Notes: generated by a model from the sequence alone, not told the origin. A DNA stretch of 64,000 nt from Tolypothrix tenuis PCC 7101 (GCF_002368295.1 NZ_AP018248.1:3111725-3175724), one strand, 5' to 3'; counted from the stretch's first letter, positions 1-8,514 are shown. Program-made: numbers and translations.

Positions 1-74
1 CCAATGCCCAATGCCCAATGCCCAATGCCCAATGCCCAATGCCCAATGCCCAATGCCCAATGCCCAATGCCCAT
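1..74. repeat. Heptanucleotide tandem repeat (CCAATGC)n
   Basis: About ten perfect head-to-tail copies of the 7-mer CCAATGC start at the window edge, so the array may continue to the left. It is of the STRR type described in heterocystous cyanobacteria. An ATG within each unit creates a false upstream start for the following gene. Confidence 0.95.
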
Positions 75-95
75 TCTCTTAATTCAATATTCAAT

Positions 96-587
96 ATGAA
101 GTACTGGACACTGCCAATAGCTTTAATGGTCGTGGGTGTAATTTTGTTGGGTTCGGGGGTAGATAATGCAAAATATACAAATATTATCGGTGTCGAACCT
201 GCGATCGCGCAGCGAATCAGCCCTAGTGAAGTATGGCAGGTAGTCTATCAGCAGATACCCGATTTCCCAAAAGAAAATCAGTATATCAGTAAAGAAACTG
301 GGAAAGTTGCGGAAAATAATACTTTAGCAGGTCGCTTAATTCGCTATCACATTTACGTAAAAGAGCGCACCCCCAATTACCGCCTAGATTGGAAGCTGAC
401 GCTGGCTGATTATCTCAATGCCAATGAAACTATGTATGATGTGACATATCCCGGTTTTGATGTGTTGCGAGAAAATCCTATAGAAGGCGATCGCAAAGCT
501 ATTTCTCAGCTTACCCGCAGCCAGCGCAATGCTTTAGTACAAGTATTGACAAATATATTTAATACTAATTCACCAAATACGCCATAA
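96..587 (+). CDS. Small exported protein of unknown function
   Basis: The product is 163 residues. I do not recognise its family. It opens with MKYW, a hydrophobic stretch to about residue 20, and an AIAQ segment near residue 38 that could be a signal-peptidase site, so export or an N-terminal anchor is likely. The rest is soluble, charged, and has no cysteine motif. The start at 96 is chosen because the in-frame ATG at 18 lies inside the CCAATGC repeat and would add only repeat-encoded residues (MPNAQCP repeated). No gene upstream is visible, and it is followed by 600 bp of repeat DNA, so it is probably transcribed alone. Confidence 0.6.
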   Translation: MKYWTLPIALMVVGVILLGSGVDNAKYTNIIGVEPAIAQRISPSEVWQVVYQQIPDFPKENQYISKETGKVAENNTLAGRLIRYHIYVKERTPNYRLDWKLTLADYLNANETMYDVTYPGFDVLRENPIEGDRKAISQLTRSQRNALVQVLTNIFNTNSPNTP

Positions 588-670
588 TTTTGGATTGTGA
601 ATAATTCACTCTAAAATCTAATATCAAATCAAATAATGTTTGCGATACATCAATATATTCTAGAGGGCAA

Positions 671-1147
671 GGCAGTGCCCATTGGTGTCAACTTAACGTG
701 AAACCCGCTTAGTTGCAAGGTTTCGCCCTCACCCCCAGCCCCTCTCCCGGTGGGAGCTACGGTGTACACACAAATCGGAGTTATTTTGAGATCCGGGTTT
801 TACCCCCCTTAATCCCCCCTTGCCAAGGGGGGAAACCGGAAAATCAAGTTCCCTCTTTATGGACTTTAACGAAGCTATTCTGGGATTTTCTTGCCAAGGG
901 GGGAAGGGGGGAAACCGGAAAATCAAGTTCCCTCCCCTTTCCAAGGGGAGGGTTAGGGTGGGGTAATTCGAGGAATGGTAGTGATTCGATAACTTGTGTG
1001 TACACCGTAGCCCGGTGGGAGAGGGGAGCAAGAGATTTAATTCCCCTTCTCCCGGGGGAGAAGGGGTTAGGGGATGAGGGCGAAAGTTTTTGCACAATGT
1101 TCGCCATATATAGCTTTTAGCTTAAGTTGACACAGGTGGGCAGTGCC
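671..1147. mobile_element. MITE copy 1 with 9-bp target duplication, interrupted
   Basis: The element runs from 680 to 1138 and is flanked by the 9-bp direct repeat GGCAGTGCC (671-679 and 1139-1147). Its ends are imperfect 17-bp inverted repeats: CATTGGTGTCAACTTAA on the left and, read from the right, CACCTGTGTCAACTTAA (14 of 17 match). The interior lacks a credible gene. A second copy lies at 25072-25266. This copy is interrupted by another element at 757-1010; removing that element and one copy of its target duplication leaves 194 bp, against 195 bp for the second copy. Confidence 0.85.
746..1021. mobile_element. Nested second MITE with perfect 17-bp inverted ends
   Basis: The 254-bp element (757-1010) has perfect 17-bp terminal inverted repeats, CTACGGTGTACACACAA at 757-773 and its complement at 994-1010. 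It is flanked by an 11-bp direct repeat CCCGGTGGGAG (746-756 and 1011-1021), the expected target duplication. Inside, a 28-bp sequence beginning GGGGGGAAACCGG occurs twice (827-854 and 906-933, 79 bp apart). It encodes no transposase, so it would need one in trans. The 11-bp duplication would fit an IS4-type transposase, but that assignment is inference. Confidence 0.85.
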
Positions 1148-1220
1148 TTGCCCCTACAATCTGTCGCATTCTTGTTGCAAATGGGTATAAAGTCCAAAAT
1201 TCAAAATCTCAAATCCCCTC

Positions 1221-1586
1221 ATGGAACGAGTCATTAAAAGTGGTGCTGGTTGGCGTATTGGCTGGAATCCTCATGCACCTGAATTTAAAGGCCTAGTAGG
1301 TACAGATGATTGGGCGATAGAGTTAACCGAAGCCGAGTTAAACGATTTTTGCCGTCTTTTCGCCCAGTTAGCCGACACCATGAAGCACATGGCAGCAGAA
1401 TTGATGGATGAAGAAAAAATTGCTTGCGAGGCCGAAAGCGATTTATTATGGTTGGAGGTTGAAGGCTATCCCCACGCCTACAGTCTGCGCTTAATCCTCA
1501 ATACAGGACGCTGTGCAGAAGGTAGTTGGGATGATTCGGCTGTTCCTGGTCTATTGCAAGCTGCTGGGATGCTCAAAGTTTTTTGA
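1221..1586 (+). CDS. DUF1818 family protein
   Basis: The 121-residue soluble protein has the features of the cyanobacterial DUF1818 family: an opening like ERVIKSGAGWRIGWNP, a central acidic helix, and a Trp-rich segment (LLWLEVEGYPHAYSLRL) with a C-terminal PGLLQAA. The length is normal for the family. Its biochemical role is not established. It stands alone between repeat DNA and the tRNA-Pro gene, on the same strand as the tRNA with about 50 bp between them. Family assignment is from memory of the conserved sequence and is fairly secure; function is unknown. Confidence 0.8.
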   Translation: MERVIKSGAGWRIGWNPHAPEFKGLVGTDDWAIELTEAELNDFCRLFAQLADTMKHMAAELMDEEKIACEAESDLLWLEVEGYPHAYSLRLILNTGRCAEGSWDDSAVPGLLQAAGMLKVF

Positions 1587-1636
1587 ATTTCCCTCTTGAT
1601 TATCCTTGAGCTTCTTGCTAATATAGTAATTCTGAC

Positions 1637-1710
1637 CGGGGCGTAGCGCAGCTTGGTAGCGCGCCACTTTGGGGTAGTGGAGGTCGTGGGTTCGAATCCC
1701 GCCGCTCCGA
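1637..1710 (+). tRNA. tRNA-Pro (anticodon GGG)
   Basis: A full cloverleaf folds: acceptor stem CGGGGCG (1637-1643) with CGCTCCG (1703-1709) including one G-T pair, D arm, anticodon stem CCACT/AGTGG (1664-1668 and 1676-1680), 7-base loop TTGGGGT placing GGG at 1671-1673, and T arm with loop TTCGAAT. The discriminator base is A1710 and CCA is not encoded. It would read CCC and CCU proline codons. An integrase fragment follows 119 bp downstream, suggesting this gene served as an integration target. Confidence 0.95.
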
Positions 1711-1724
1711 TTGATAAAATCCCT

Positions 1725-1762
1725 AGCCCGCTAGTCTTTGAAGAAGATTAGCGGCTTTTTTA
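1725..1762 (+). terminator. Likely intrinsic terminator of tRNA-Pro
   Basis: A GC-rich hairpin (AGCCCGCTAGTCTT pairing with AAGATTAGCGGCT, one mismatch) is followed directly by a run of six T residues, the standard form of a Rho-independent terminator, about 15 bp after the tRNA. Confidence 0.75.
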
Positions 1763-1828
1763 ATTTTTAGGGTTTAAACTTCATTCCACACCAATTTCGA
1801 TAAAAACTGGTACGGAATTGGTACGCTT

Positions 1829-1993
1829 ATGAAAGCCCAGAATAAAGCCCAGAAAGGCACTGTAGCTATTGAGGAGTATGAAGGAAGACTTAGGTTGAGA
1901 TGGTCACATGGAGGTAAGCGTTTTAGTTTATCTCTGGGATTACCCAACACTAAAGTGAACCAGAAGGCTGCACAACAGAAAGTAAATGTTTGA
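1829..1993 (+). pseudogene. Truncated tyrosine-recombinase (phage-type integrase) N-terminus
   Basis: A 54-codon frame starts MKAQNKAQKGTVAIEEYEGR and continues with RLRWSHGGKRFSLSLGLPNT before a stop. This matches the arm-type DNA-binding N-terminal domain (DUF3596-like) found at the start of cyanobacterial tyrosine integrases. The core-binding and catalytic domains (R-H-R-Y) are absent from the following sequence in all frames that I could read. The sequence just upstream (a GGTACG direct repeat) resembles the leader of such genes. The position 119 bp after tRNA-Pro is what a decayed integrative element would leave. Confidence is good for the family, moderate for the history. Confidence 0.65.
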
Positions 1994-2343
1994 GGATTTG
2001 TAATTCTACATCCATTGCCCTACTTACTTTTCAGGCTTTTTTCTGTTCATCTTTTTATTTAGAATACCCGGAAAGTGACAGAAGAGGGATAAGAGTTGTT
2101 GTGTCTTTTTTCTGTTTCATGCAACAAAGCCATGACTTTACTATCAAAGTCTCATTGCTCAACCTCTATATCATCAGCGATCGCTGCCTTTATCTTTCCT
2201 TTAGTAATTATGTACTATATTTAGATGCGTTGCCCCTGCTATTTGCTACAAGTTAGCATTGCGTAGCAAATAGTAGATGTTAGTAAACATTTGAAGTCTA
2301 TTGACGGTTCATAACTTAGTTTGCTTTATTTTCATCGATTTAT
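1994..2343. other. Gene-free stretch with one hairpin
   Basis: No supportable gene. An 11-bp perfect stem, CTATTTGCTAC (2239-2249) with GTAGCAAATAG (2263-2273), lies about 70 bp past the stop of the minus-strand kinase gene and could end its transcript, although no T-run follows. A frame at 1990-2256 has no recognisable protein features. Confidence 0.4.
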
Positions 2344-3591
2344 TTAGCTCAGTAAAGGAACCTCAATAGTAAAGCAACTTCCCTTCCCAACCTCGCTATG
2401 AATCCAAATATTACCGCCATGTTGTTCAACAATTTGCTTGACTAAAACTAGCCCTAATCCACTACCTTCATATTGACGGCTCAAACCGCTATCCAATTGC
2501 ACAAAAGGTTGAAAAAGTTTGTCAATATCTTCTGGGGCTATGCCAATGCCAGTATCCGTTATAGATATGACCAGCCAAGGATGATGATTTTGCGTAGCAT
2601 CAATATATTTAATTTCTGTTTTATAAACTGATGTGGGAACAGATTCAACTGTTAGTGTAACCTGACCACCTTTAGGAGTAAATTTAACTGCATTACTCAG
2701 TAAATATATTATTGATTGAGTTATACGTTGCTTGTCAATCGTAATTTTATTTAAATTGGGCTGAATTTCTGCAACTAATTGAATATCTTTCTTTACCGCT
2801 TCTAGACTAATTATAGCAATAACATCGTTACAAATTTCTGCAATATTAACTGATGTTAGTTCCAGGTCTATTGTTCCTCTTTCGATTCTGGATACATCGA
2901 GAATATCGTCGATTAAAGCCAGCAAATGCTCTCCACTTTGTTCAATAGTTAATAGTGCTTGTTTTTGTTGCTCATTGATAGTACCAAAAATTTCATCTTT
3001 TAACCCTTCTGTCATACCCAAGATGGCATTAAGAGGAGTACGTAGTTCATGACTCATCACCGAAAGAAAATTACTTTTTGCGCGGTTGGCTATTTCTGCC
3101 TTATCTTTAGCCTTAATCAGTTCAGCAGTACGTTCTTGGACAAGTTCTTCCAATTCCACCTGTAATGAATACAAAGAAACATGGGTTTTTACTCTTGCTA
3201 ATACTTCTTTTTCTTGGAAAGGTTTACAAATGTAATCGACTGCGCCTAACTCTAAAGCTTGAACCTTACTGCTAGTATCAGCTAAAGCCGTCATAAAGAT
3301 AATGGGAATTTTCTCAGTACCAGAATTAGCCTTCAACCTCCGACAAGTTTCAAACCCATCGATTCCTGGCATCATCACATCTAGCATGATTAAATATGGG
3401 TGAGCATATCCTGCTTGTTCAATAGCTGAATCTCCATCTGTGGCCATTAATGCTTTCCAGCCACATCCATTTATCATTTCCGATAAAACTTTGAGATTAT
3501 GAGGATTATCATCTACTAAAAGAATATGCTTTAATTTGGCAGAACTATCTTTTATCATGTTTAATCTCTTGGCAAATATAGTTACCAGCAT
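2344..3591 (-). CDS. Receiver-histidine kinase (REC-HisKA-HATPase)
   Basis: The 415-residue cytoplasmic protein has an N-terminal receiver domain (about residues 21-140, acidic pocket VDDN and phospho-acceptor Asp71 in LDVMMPGIDG), a short coiled coil (145-170), a HisKA domain with phospho-acceptor His181 in the motif SHELRTPLNA, and a C-terminal ATP-binding domain with the GIGIAPED, GSGLGLVLVK and following G boxes. It lacks membrane segments, so it probably takes its signal through the receiver from another kinase. The receiver is nearly the same as that of the gene at 11598, including a long shared run around GWKALMATDG, suggesting duplication. The start could be Met12 instead, which would begin just before the receiver. 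Partner and output are not visible. Confidence 0.85.
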   Translation of the reverse strand: MLVTIFAKRLNMIKDSSAKLKHILLVDDNPHNLKVLSEMINGCGWKALMATDGDSAIEQAGYAHPYLIMLDVMMPGIDGFETCRRLKANSGTEKIPIIFMTALADTSSKVQALELGAVDYICKPFQEKEVLARVKTHVSLYSLQVELEELVQERTAELIKAKDKAEIANRAKSNFLSVMSHELRTPLNAILGMTEGLKDEIFGTINEQQKQALLTIEQSGEHLLALIDDILDVSRIERGTIDLELTSVNIAEICNDVIAIISLEAVKKDIQLVAEIQPNLNKITIDKQRITQSIIYLLSNAVKFTPKGGQVTLTVESVPTSVYKTEIKYIDATQNHHPWLVISITDTGIGIAPEDIDKLFQPFVQLDSGLSRQYEGSGLGLVLVKQIVEQHGGNIWIHSEVGKGSCFTIEVPLLS

Positions 3592-4037
3592 TCCTCTGCT
3601 GTAGGTAACAAAAGCAAGTTATACCTGTCTTTTGATAATTGATTTGCATTATTCGCAGACTCTAGTATGCCTCCACGATTGGCTTATAATTCCCAAAAAT
3701 ACGCAATAATTCACCTGCTAAACCATATATTTTGCTTATTGATTAGCTTTTAAATTGCTTCTGCCTGCATACCCTTATTTTTGGTTAATATCTTAATTTA
3801 TCAATTTCTCTCTGTTACAAGCAATATTATTTTGGGAACTATACATTCAGAGCCAGTTCACTCAATATTAGTTGATAAAAATAAATTATATGCACATAAA
3901 AAAGTTTTAGGCAGAGTTTTTTGGGTAGGCATACCCCGTATTAGGTATTGTGCTACATCTTCGCTTTAAATCACAGATTTTTTATCAAATGTTTGTACTG
4001 AACTGGCTCTTTAATAGGTATGGTTAGAGACTGACTA
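3592..4037. other. Gene-free stretch upstream of the adhesin remnant
   Basis: AT-rich intergenic DNA between divergently transcribed genes. A 62-codon frame at 3781-3969 begins with TTG and shows no protein-like features. It presumably contains the promoter of the minus-strand kinase; no clear operator was recognised. Confidence 0.4.
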
Positions 4038-4367
4038 ATGAAAGCAACTTTTGTTTGGTTAGGTTTGGTAAATATAGCGCTCCTGCCATTGGGCATAATG
4101 CTCATAGGAAGTGGTTATGCAAACGCCCAAGTGACTACTGACGGTACCCTCAACACCATAGACGATCGCGCTTGGGATGATATCCGTGACATCTCTGCAT
4201 TCCGCCAACCGCGTGCGGTAGCAGTACAAGCACCAACACTGACTCCATCCCTTGTGCAAGCTACAGGCTGGTATCGCAATGCTGAGGGCAAAATTAAGTT
4301 AGTTGCTAATCAATCTCCAGTTCCAGTGCAACCATCATTAACCTGTGCTGCAGTTCCCAGGAGTTAA
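4038..4367 (+). pseudogene. Internally deleted two-partner-secretion adhesin remnant
   Basis: The frame encodes 109 residues: a signal peptide (residues 1-30, ending ANAQ), then VTTDGTLNT, which is how the filamentous-haemagglutinin (TPS) domain of cyanobacterial secreted adhesins begins, then after a short linker a tail ATGWYRNAEGKIKLVA resembling the C-terminal tail of the same proteins. The full-length family is many hundreds of residues; the beta-helix between is missing. It therefore looks like an in-frame deletion that keeps both ends. The small product may still be exported. Its neighbour, a CHAT/TPR gene, is a common genomic partner of these adhesins. Alternative: an unrelated small exported protein. 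The family link is from remembered end motifs and is moderate. Confidence 0.55.
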
Positions 4368-4449
4368 TTTTTTGGGAGTGAAGTAAATAGATTTGAAGCT
4401 CTTACCAATGACAAATGACAAATGACTTGCTCTTCCCTTTTCCCTAATT

Positions 4450-4512
4450 CACTGAAAAACCCGCACTAAAAGCTGAAATTGATAGATTGCATCGTCAGTT
4501 GGGCAATATTTA
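4450..4512 (+). pseudogene. Possible gene-tail fragment
   Basis: A short frame reading TEKPALKAEIDRLHRQLGNI followed by TAA looks like the end of a coiled-coil-terminated protein, but has no start. I do not recognise the parent gene. It lies between the adhesin remnant and the CHAT gene, in a stretch that already shows a deletion. Low confidence. Confidence 0.25.
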
Positions 4513-4554
4513 AGAAAGTGCTGTGACTAATTTTTAACCTATGAGTAATGAGTT

Positions 4555-7107
4555 ATGACTTTTTTCATCACACAACGTCGTTATCTATATATCAGTCTGA
4601 GTATTCTGAGCTTGTGTTTAGCTGTGACTATCACACCTGCTAGAGCATCTGTGGAAGTATCTACAAATCCTATTTTCAACGCTTCAACATCTCCCAATCA
4701 GCTAGAAGAGGGACGAAACCTCTATCGCTCAGGGCAATTTACAGAAGCAGTGAAAGTTTGGCAAACAGCAGCACAGCAATATCACACTCAAGGCGATCGC
4801 CTCAATGAAGCCTTAAGTTTAAGTTACCTCTCGCTGGCACAACAAGAACTTAATCAATGGACAGTAGCTAGTCAATCTATTGAGCAAAGTGTGAAGCTTT
4901 TACAAACACTTTCACCACCTGCTGATGCAATTGTCTGGGCGCAAATATTAAATACTAGAGGAAATTTGCAACTACACACTGGTAAAGCCGAAGTTGCTCT
5001 GGAAAGTTGGCAACAAGCTCAAAAATTTTATGAGCAAGCAGGCGACCAGATGGGCAATTTAGGCAGTCAAATCAACCAAGCACAGGCTTTACAAAGTTTA
5101 GGATTTTATCGCCGTTCTAAACAGCAGTTAGAGGCGCTCACGCAAAAACTGTCAGCAATGCCAGATTCAGAAGTCAAAGTTAGTGGATTGCGATCGCTGG
5201 GTTTAGCTCTGCAAATGATTGGTGATTCTGGTAAGAGTCAACAGATATTAGAGCAAAGTTTAGCAGCAGCCAATAAAATTGGTGCTACACCTCATTTAAG
5301 TTCTATTTTGTTGAATTTGGGTAAAACTGCTGTAGATTTACAAGATCCGGATGCGGCATTAGATTACTTTGAACAGGCACAAAAAATCACTGCTAATCCA
5401 GGGGATCAATTACAGGCGCGTTTAGCTCTGTTTAAACTTTTTATTGATTACGACAAGCTGGAACTAGCTGCTCCTTTGGCACCGCAAATCCAACAACAAC
5501 TTGCAGAACTGCCTACCAGCCATACCTCCCTCTACGCAGCCATCAATTTTGTTGCTACCCTCAATCGCTTAGAAAATCCTCAGCAAATCGTACCTCTCAA
5601 GGATTTGGGTCAACTGATGGCCGTGACAGTTAAGTCTGCACAGCAGCTGCAAGATACACAAGCAGAAGCTTATGCACTGCATCAATGGGGAAAACTCTAT
5701 AGTCGGACACAGCAATTAGCGCAGTCCCAAGAATTAGCGCAGAAATCCCTCAATATTGCCCGCCAACTCGAAGCCGAGGATATCATTGCTCAATCGGCTT
5801 GGCAGGTGGGTAAGTTGTATAAACAACAAGGCGATCGCCCAAAAGCAATTAAAGCTTATAGCGAAGCAGTTAAGGCTTTAAAGGCACTGCGGAGCGATTT
5901 AGTGGCTATTAATCCAGATGTCCAGTTTTCTTTCCGCGAGAGTGTAGAGCCTGTGTACCGGGAACTAGTAGGTTTACTATTAGACGAGCAACCAACTCAA
6001 ACAGAACTCATGCAAGCCCGTGAGTTAATCGAATCTCTACAAATTGCCGAATTAGATAACTTTTTCCGCGAAGCCTGTTTAGATAGAGCTAAACAGATTG
6101 ACCAGGTTGACCCCACAGCAACGGTTGTTTATCCGATTATTTTGCCTGATCGCCTAGCAGTCATTCTCTCCAAAACTGGGCAACCACTGCGTTATTATGT
6201 AACGCACAAATCTCAAGCGGAAATTGAACATACTCTCGACAAATTATTAGTTGGCTTTAACCCTGTCTCCGATTCTAAAGAGCGCGATCGCGTTTCTCAA
6301 CAGATTTACGATTGGCTAATTCGCCCAGCAGAAGCAGACCAAGCTTTCAAAGATACTAAGACATTGGTATTTGTGCTGGATGGTCACTTACGTAATATTC
6401 CCATGGCAGCTTTATATGACGGTAAGCAATACCTCATCGAAAAGTATGCTGTGGCCCTTTCTCCAGGAATGCAATTAATCGCCGCGCGATCGCTCCAACA
6501 AAATCATATTGATGCGATCGTTGGTGGTATCAGTGAATCTCGTAGTGGCTTTAGTGCTTTGCCGGCTGTGGAATCAGAAGTGAGGCAAATCTCTAAGACA
6601 GTACCTTCTTCGATGTTGCTCAATCAGCAATTCACCGGTCAAGCTCTTGCGGATCGTGTCAAATCTAGTAGTGCTGATGTTGTCCATTTAGCAACCCACG
6701 GACAATTTAGTTCCCGGCTAGAAGATACTTTCTTACTGACTTGGGATGGAGAAGTTAATGTCAGAGAGTTGTCCGAACTCCTGAAAAATCGAGGTAACGA
6801 GCCATCGAAAGCGATTGAGTTGCTCGTATTGAGTGCCTGTGATACAGCCACTGGTGACGATCGCGCCGTGCTGGGATTAGCAGGATTAGCTGTTAAGTCT
6901 GGTGCTCGTTCTACTATCGCCACCCTCTGGCCAGTTAAAGATAAGGCAGCTGCTATGCTGATGACTCGCTTCTACGATCAACTACGACAACCCAACATCA
7001 CTAAAGCCGAAGCACTGCGACAAGCCCAAATCAACCTAATTCGCCAAACTGATTTTGTCGATCCGTTCTTTTGGTCTGCTTTTGTTTTAGTCGGCAGTTG
7101 GCAGTAA
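4555..7107 (+). CDS. Exported CHAT-domain (caspase-like) TPR protein
   Basis: The 850-residue protein starts with a signal peptide (about residues 1-32, ending TPARAS), so it should be exported. Residues 45-470 form a TPR superhelix (repeats such as NLYRSGQFTEAVKVWQTAA and LLNLGKTAVDLQDPDAALDY). Residues 530-850 are a CHAT domain, a clan-CD peptidase fold. The expected catalytic pair is present: His715 in HLATHGQF and Cys762 in VLSACDTATGDD. The ending FFWSAFVLVGSW is typical. Substrate is unknown; TPRs may bind a partner or the target. It sits between the adhesin remnant and a DUF928 gene, an arrangement known in Nostoc-type genomes. The ATG at 4555 is the only start that preserves the signal peptide. 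Confidence 0.9.
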   Translation: MTFFITQRRYLYISLSILSLCLAVTITPARASVEVSTNPIFNASTSPNQLEEGRNLYRSGQFTEAVKVWQTAAQQYHTQGDRLNEALSLSYLSLAQQELNQWTVASQSIEQSVKLLQTLSPPADAIVWAQILNTRGNLQLHTGKAEVALESWQQAQKFYEQAGDQMGNLGSQINQAQALQSLGFYRRSKQQLEALTQKLSAMPDSEVKVSGLRSLGLALQMIGDSGKSQQILEQSLAAANKIGATPHLSSILLNLGKTAVDLQDPDAALDYFEQAQKITANPGDQLQARLALFKLFIDYDKLELAAPLAPQIQQQLAELPTSHTSLYAAINFVATLNRLENPQQIVPLKDLGQLMAVTVKSAQQLQDTQAEAYALHQWGKLYSRTQQLAQSQELAQKSLNIARQLEAEDIIAQSAWQVGKLYKQQGDRPKAIKAYSEAVKALKALRSDLVAINPDVQFSFRESVEPVYRELVGLLLDEQPTQTELMQARELIESLQIAELDNFFREACLDRAKQIDQVDPTATVVYPIILPDRLAVILSKTGQPLRYYVTHKSQAEIEHTLDKLLVGFNPVSDSKERDRVSQQIYDWLIRPAEADQAFKDTKTLVFVLDGHLRNIPMAALYDGKQYLIEKYAVALSPGMQLIAARSLQQNHIDAIVGGISESRSGFSALPAVESEVRQISKTVPSSMLLNQQFTGQALADRVKSSSADVVHLATHGQFSSRLEDTFLLTWDGEVNVRELSELLKNRGNEPSKAIELLVLSACDTATGDDRAVLGLAGLAVKSGARSTIATLWPVKDKAAAMLMTRFYDQLRQPNITKAEALRQAQINLIRQTDFVDPFFWSAFVLVGSWQ

Positions 7108-7195
7108 GTATTCCTTAAGTACAAGTACTGATTTAATAGTAAATTATTTAACGCAAAATATCAGTACTTAGAATTCATCAATCAAGTGTTTTTGT

Positions 7196-7209
7196 CAGTG
7201 ATATCACTG
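7196..7209. promoter_or_regulatory. 14-bp perfect palindrome upstream of DUF928 gene
   Basis: CAGTGATATCACTG is a perfect palindrome in the 294-bp gap between the CHAT gene and the DUF928 gene, about 190 bp before the start at 7402. It could be an operator; no matching site was found elsewhere by eye. Function is a guess. Confidence 0.3.
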
Positions 7210-7401
7210 TTTGTCTTGTTGAGATACAAGTGTGATATTTATCAAAAATTAGTTGGAAGTTCTCAGATAATCAGGAAAATAAGCATATACTAAAACTGTG
7301 TATTCCGCTTAAAAGAGTTGTGATTAGATTAATGACACAAGTTTACTTATCAAGTCGGAATAAAGTATTAAATATCACGCCTTGTAAACGAGGTAAAGAT
7401 A

Positions 7402-8514
7402 ATGAAACGTCAATATTTAGCTAGTACATTAAGCGTCGTCGCTTTGATGGCTAGTACCACATGGTCAAGTGCTTATGCGTTAACATTTACTCCACCTCCA
7501 AACAATGGTGCGCCTAGCCAAGCCACAGGAGGAGCTTCTCGCGGTAGTTTATTTACTCCTCCTGCTTCGGGAAAGGGTGCACCTAGCCAAGCAACAGGAG
7601 GGGCTTCTCGCGGTAGTTTATTTATTCCTCCTGCTTCGGGAAAGGGTACACCTAGACAAGCAACAGGAGGGGCTTCTCGCGGTAGTTTATTTACTCCTAC
7701 CTCGGGAAAAGGTACACCCAGACAAGCAACAGGAGGGGCTTCTCGCGGTAGTTTATTTACTCCTACCTCGGGAAAAGGTACACCCAGACAAGCAACAGGA
7801 GGGGCTTCTCGCGGTAGTTTATTCACTCCTACCTCGGGAAAAGGTACACCACGACAAGCGAGTGGGGGCGCTTCTCGCGGCGACCTGTTTACACCGGTTG
7901 CAGGGAAAGGCACACCACAACAAGCAGCAGGCGGTGCTTCTCGCGTTGGCACATACGAATTAAATCCTTCAACAGTAGCAGCAACAGGGCCAGCAGCGCT
8001 CATTGCACTCCTACCTGAAAGCTTTTATGGCACAACATTGTCAGAACATCCGACAATTCTGGTCTATATACCAGCTTCCAATGCTGCAGAAGCCGTATTT
8101 AGTCTCAAAGATGAAGCGGGCAATACCCAGTACCAAATGACTATTCCTGTTGCTGATAAATCTGGAGTAATTGCTGTGCAATTGCCTACAGATGCACCTG
8201 CTTTAGCTGTGAACAAAAATTACCATTGGTTTTTGGCACTGAAAATAAATGGAGAACTCAGCCCCAGTACACCTTACGTCGATGGTTGGATTCAACGCAT
8301 CCAGCCCAATGCAGAATTAGCAACGGCGATGCAGGATCAAGACGCTTTGAAGCGGGCAACAGCTTTGGGTAAGAACGGGGTTTGGTATGACTGTGTGGCC
8401 ACACTTGCTATGTTACACACAGATCAACCAACTAATGTGAACCTCAGCAAGCAATGGGAAGAACTCCTCTCATCGGTCAGCTTGAAAGAATTGGCCACGG
8501 TTCGGTTCAATTAA
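7402..8514 (+). CDS. DUF928 family protein with N-terminal tandem-repeat arm
   Basis: The 370-residue protein has a signal peptide (residues 1-26, ending SSAYA), so it is exported. Residues 30-185 are a low-complexity arm of seven near-identical units of 22-23 residues (GGASRGSLFTP, a short linker, GKGTPRQAT). The C-terminal half (190-370) is the DUF928 domain, recognisable from the LIALLPESFYGTTLSEHPTI segment and the YHWFLALKING strand. DUF928 has no established function; it recurs beside CHAT/TPR and CHASE2 genes in cyanobacteria, which suggests a shared envelope role. The arm is unusually long and regular for this family, and DNA of the middle units is almost identical, implying recent expansion. 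Confidence 0.85.
   Translation: MKRQYLASTLSVVALMASTTWSSAYALTFTPPPNNGAPSQATGGASRGSLFTPPASGKGAPSQATGGASRGSLFIPPASGKGTPRQATGGASRGSLFTPTSGKGTPRQATGGASRGSLFTPTSGKGTPRQATGGASRGSLFTPTSGKGTPRQASGGASRGDLFTPVAGKGTPQQAAGGASRVGTYELNPSTVAATGPAALIALLPESFYGTTLSEHPTILVYIPASNAAEAVFSLKDEAGNTQYQMTIPVADKSGVIAVQLPTDAPALAVNKNYHWFLALKINGELSPSTPYVDGWIQRIQPNAELATAMQDQDALKRATALGKNGVWYDCVATLAMLHTDQPTNVNLSKQWEELLSSVSLKELATVRFN
7528..7950 (+). repeat. In-gene tandem repeat, 66-69 bp units
   Basis: Seven units begin with GGAGGAGCTTCTCGC or a close variant. The first two are 69 bp, the next three 66 bp and almost identical at DNA level, and the last two are diverged. The unit length is always a multiple of three, so copy-number change keeps the reading frame. 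Confidence 0.9.

Noticed and set aside
713..1120. Open frames of 87-135 codons on both strands
   Set aside because: They lie entirely within the nested MITEs and their residues follow the repeats (Pro/Gly-rich); no ribosome site or protein-like pattern.
1990..2256. An 88-codon plus-strand frame after the integrase stub
   Set aside because: No recognisable domain, odd start context and low-complexity hydrophobic sequence of AT-rich DNA.
3781..3969. A 62-codon frame starting with TTG
   Set aside because: No ribosome site and no protein features; likely chance.
7473..8003. Long frames in two other frames across the DUF928 repeat
   Set aside because: They are shadows produced by the in-frame repeat, whose 66-69-bp units keep any frame open.
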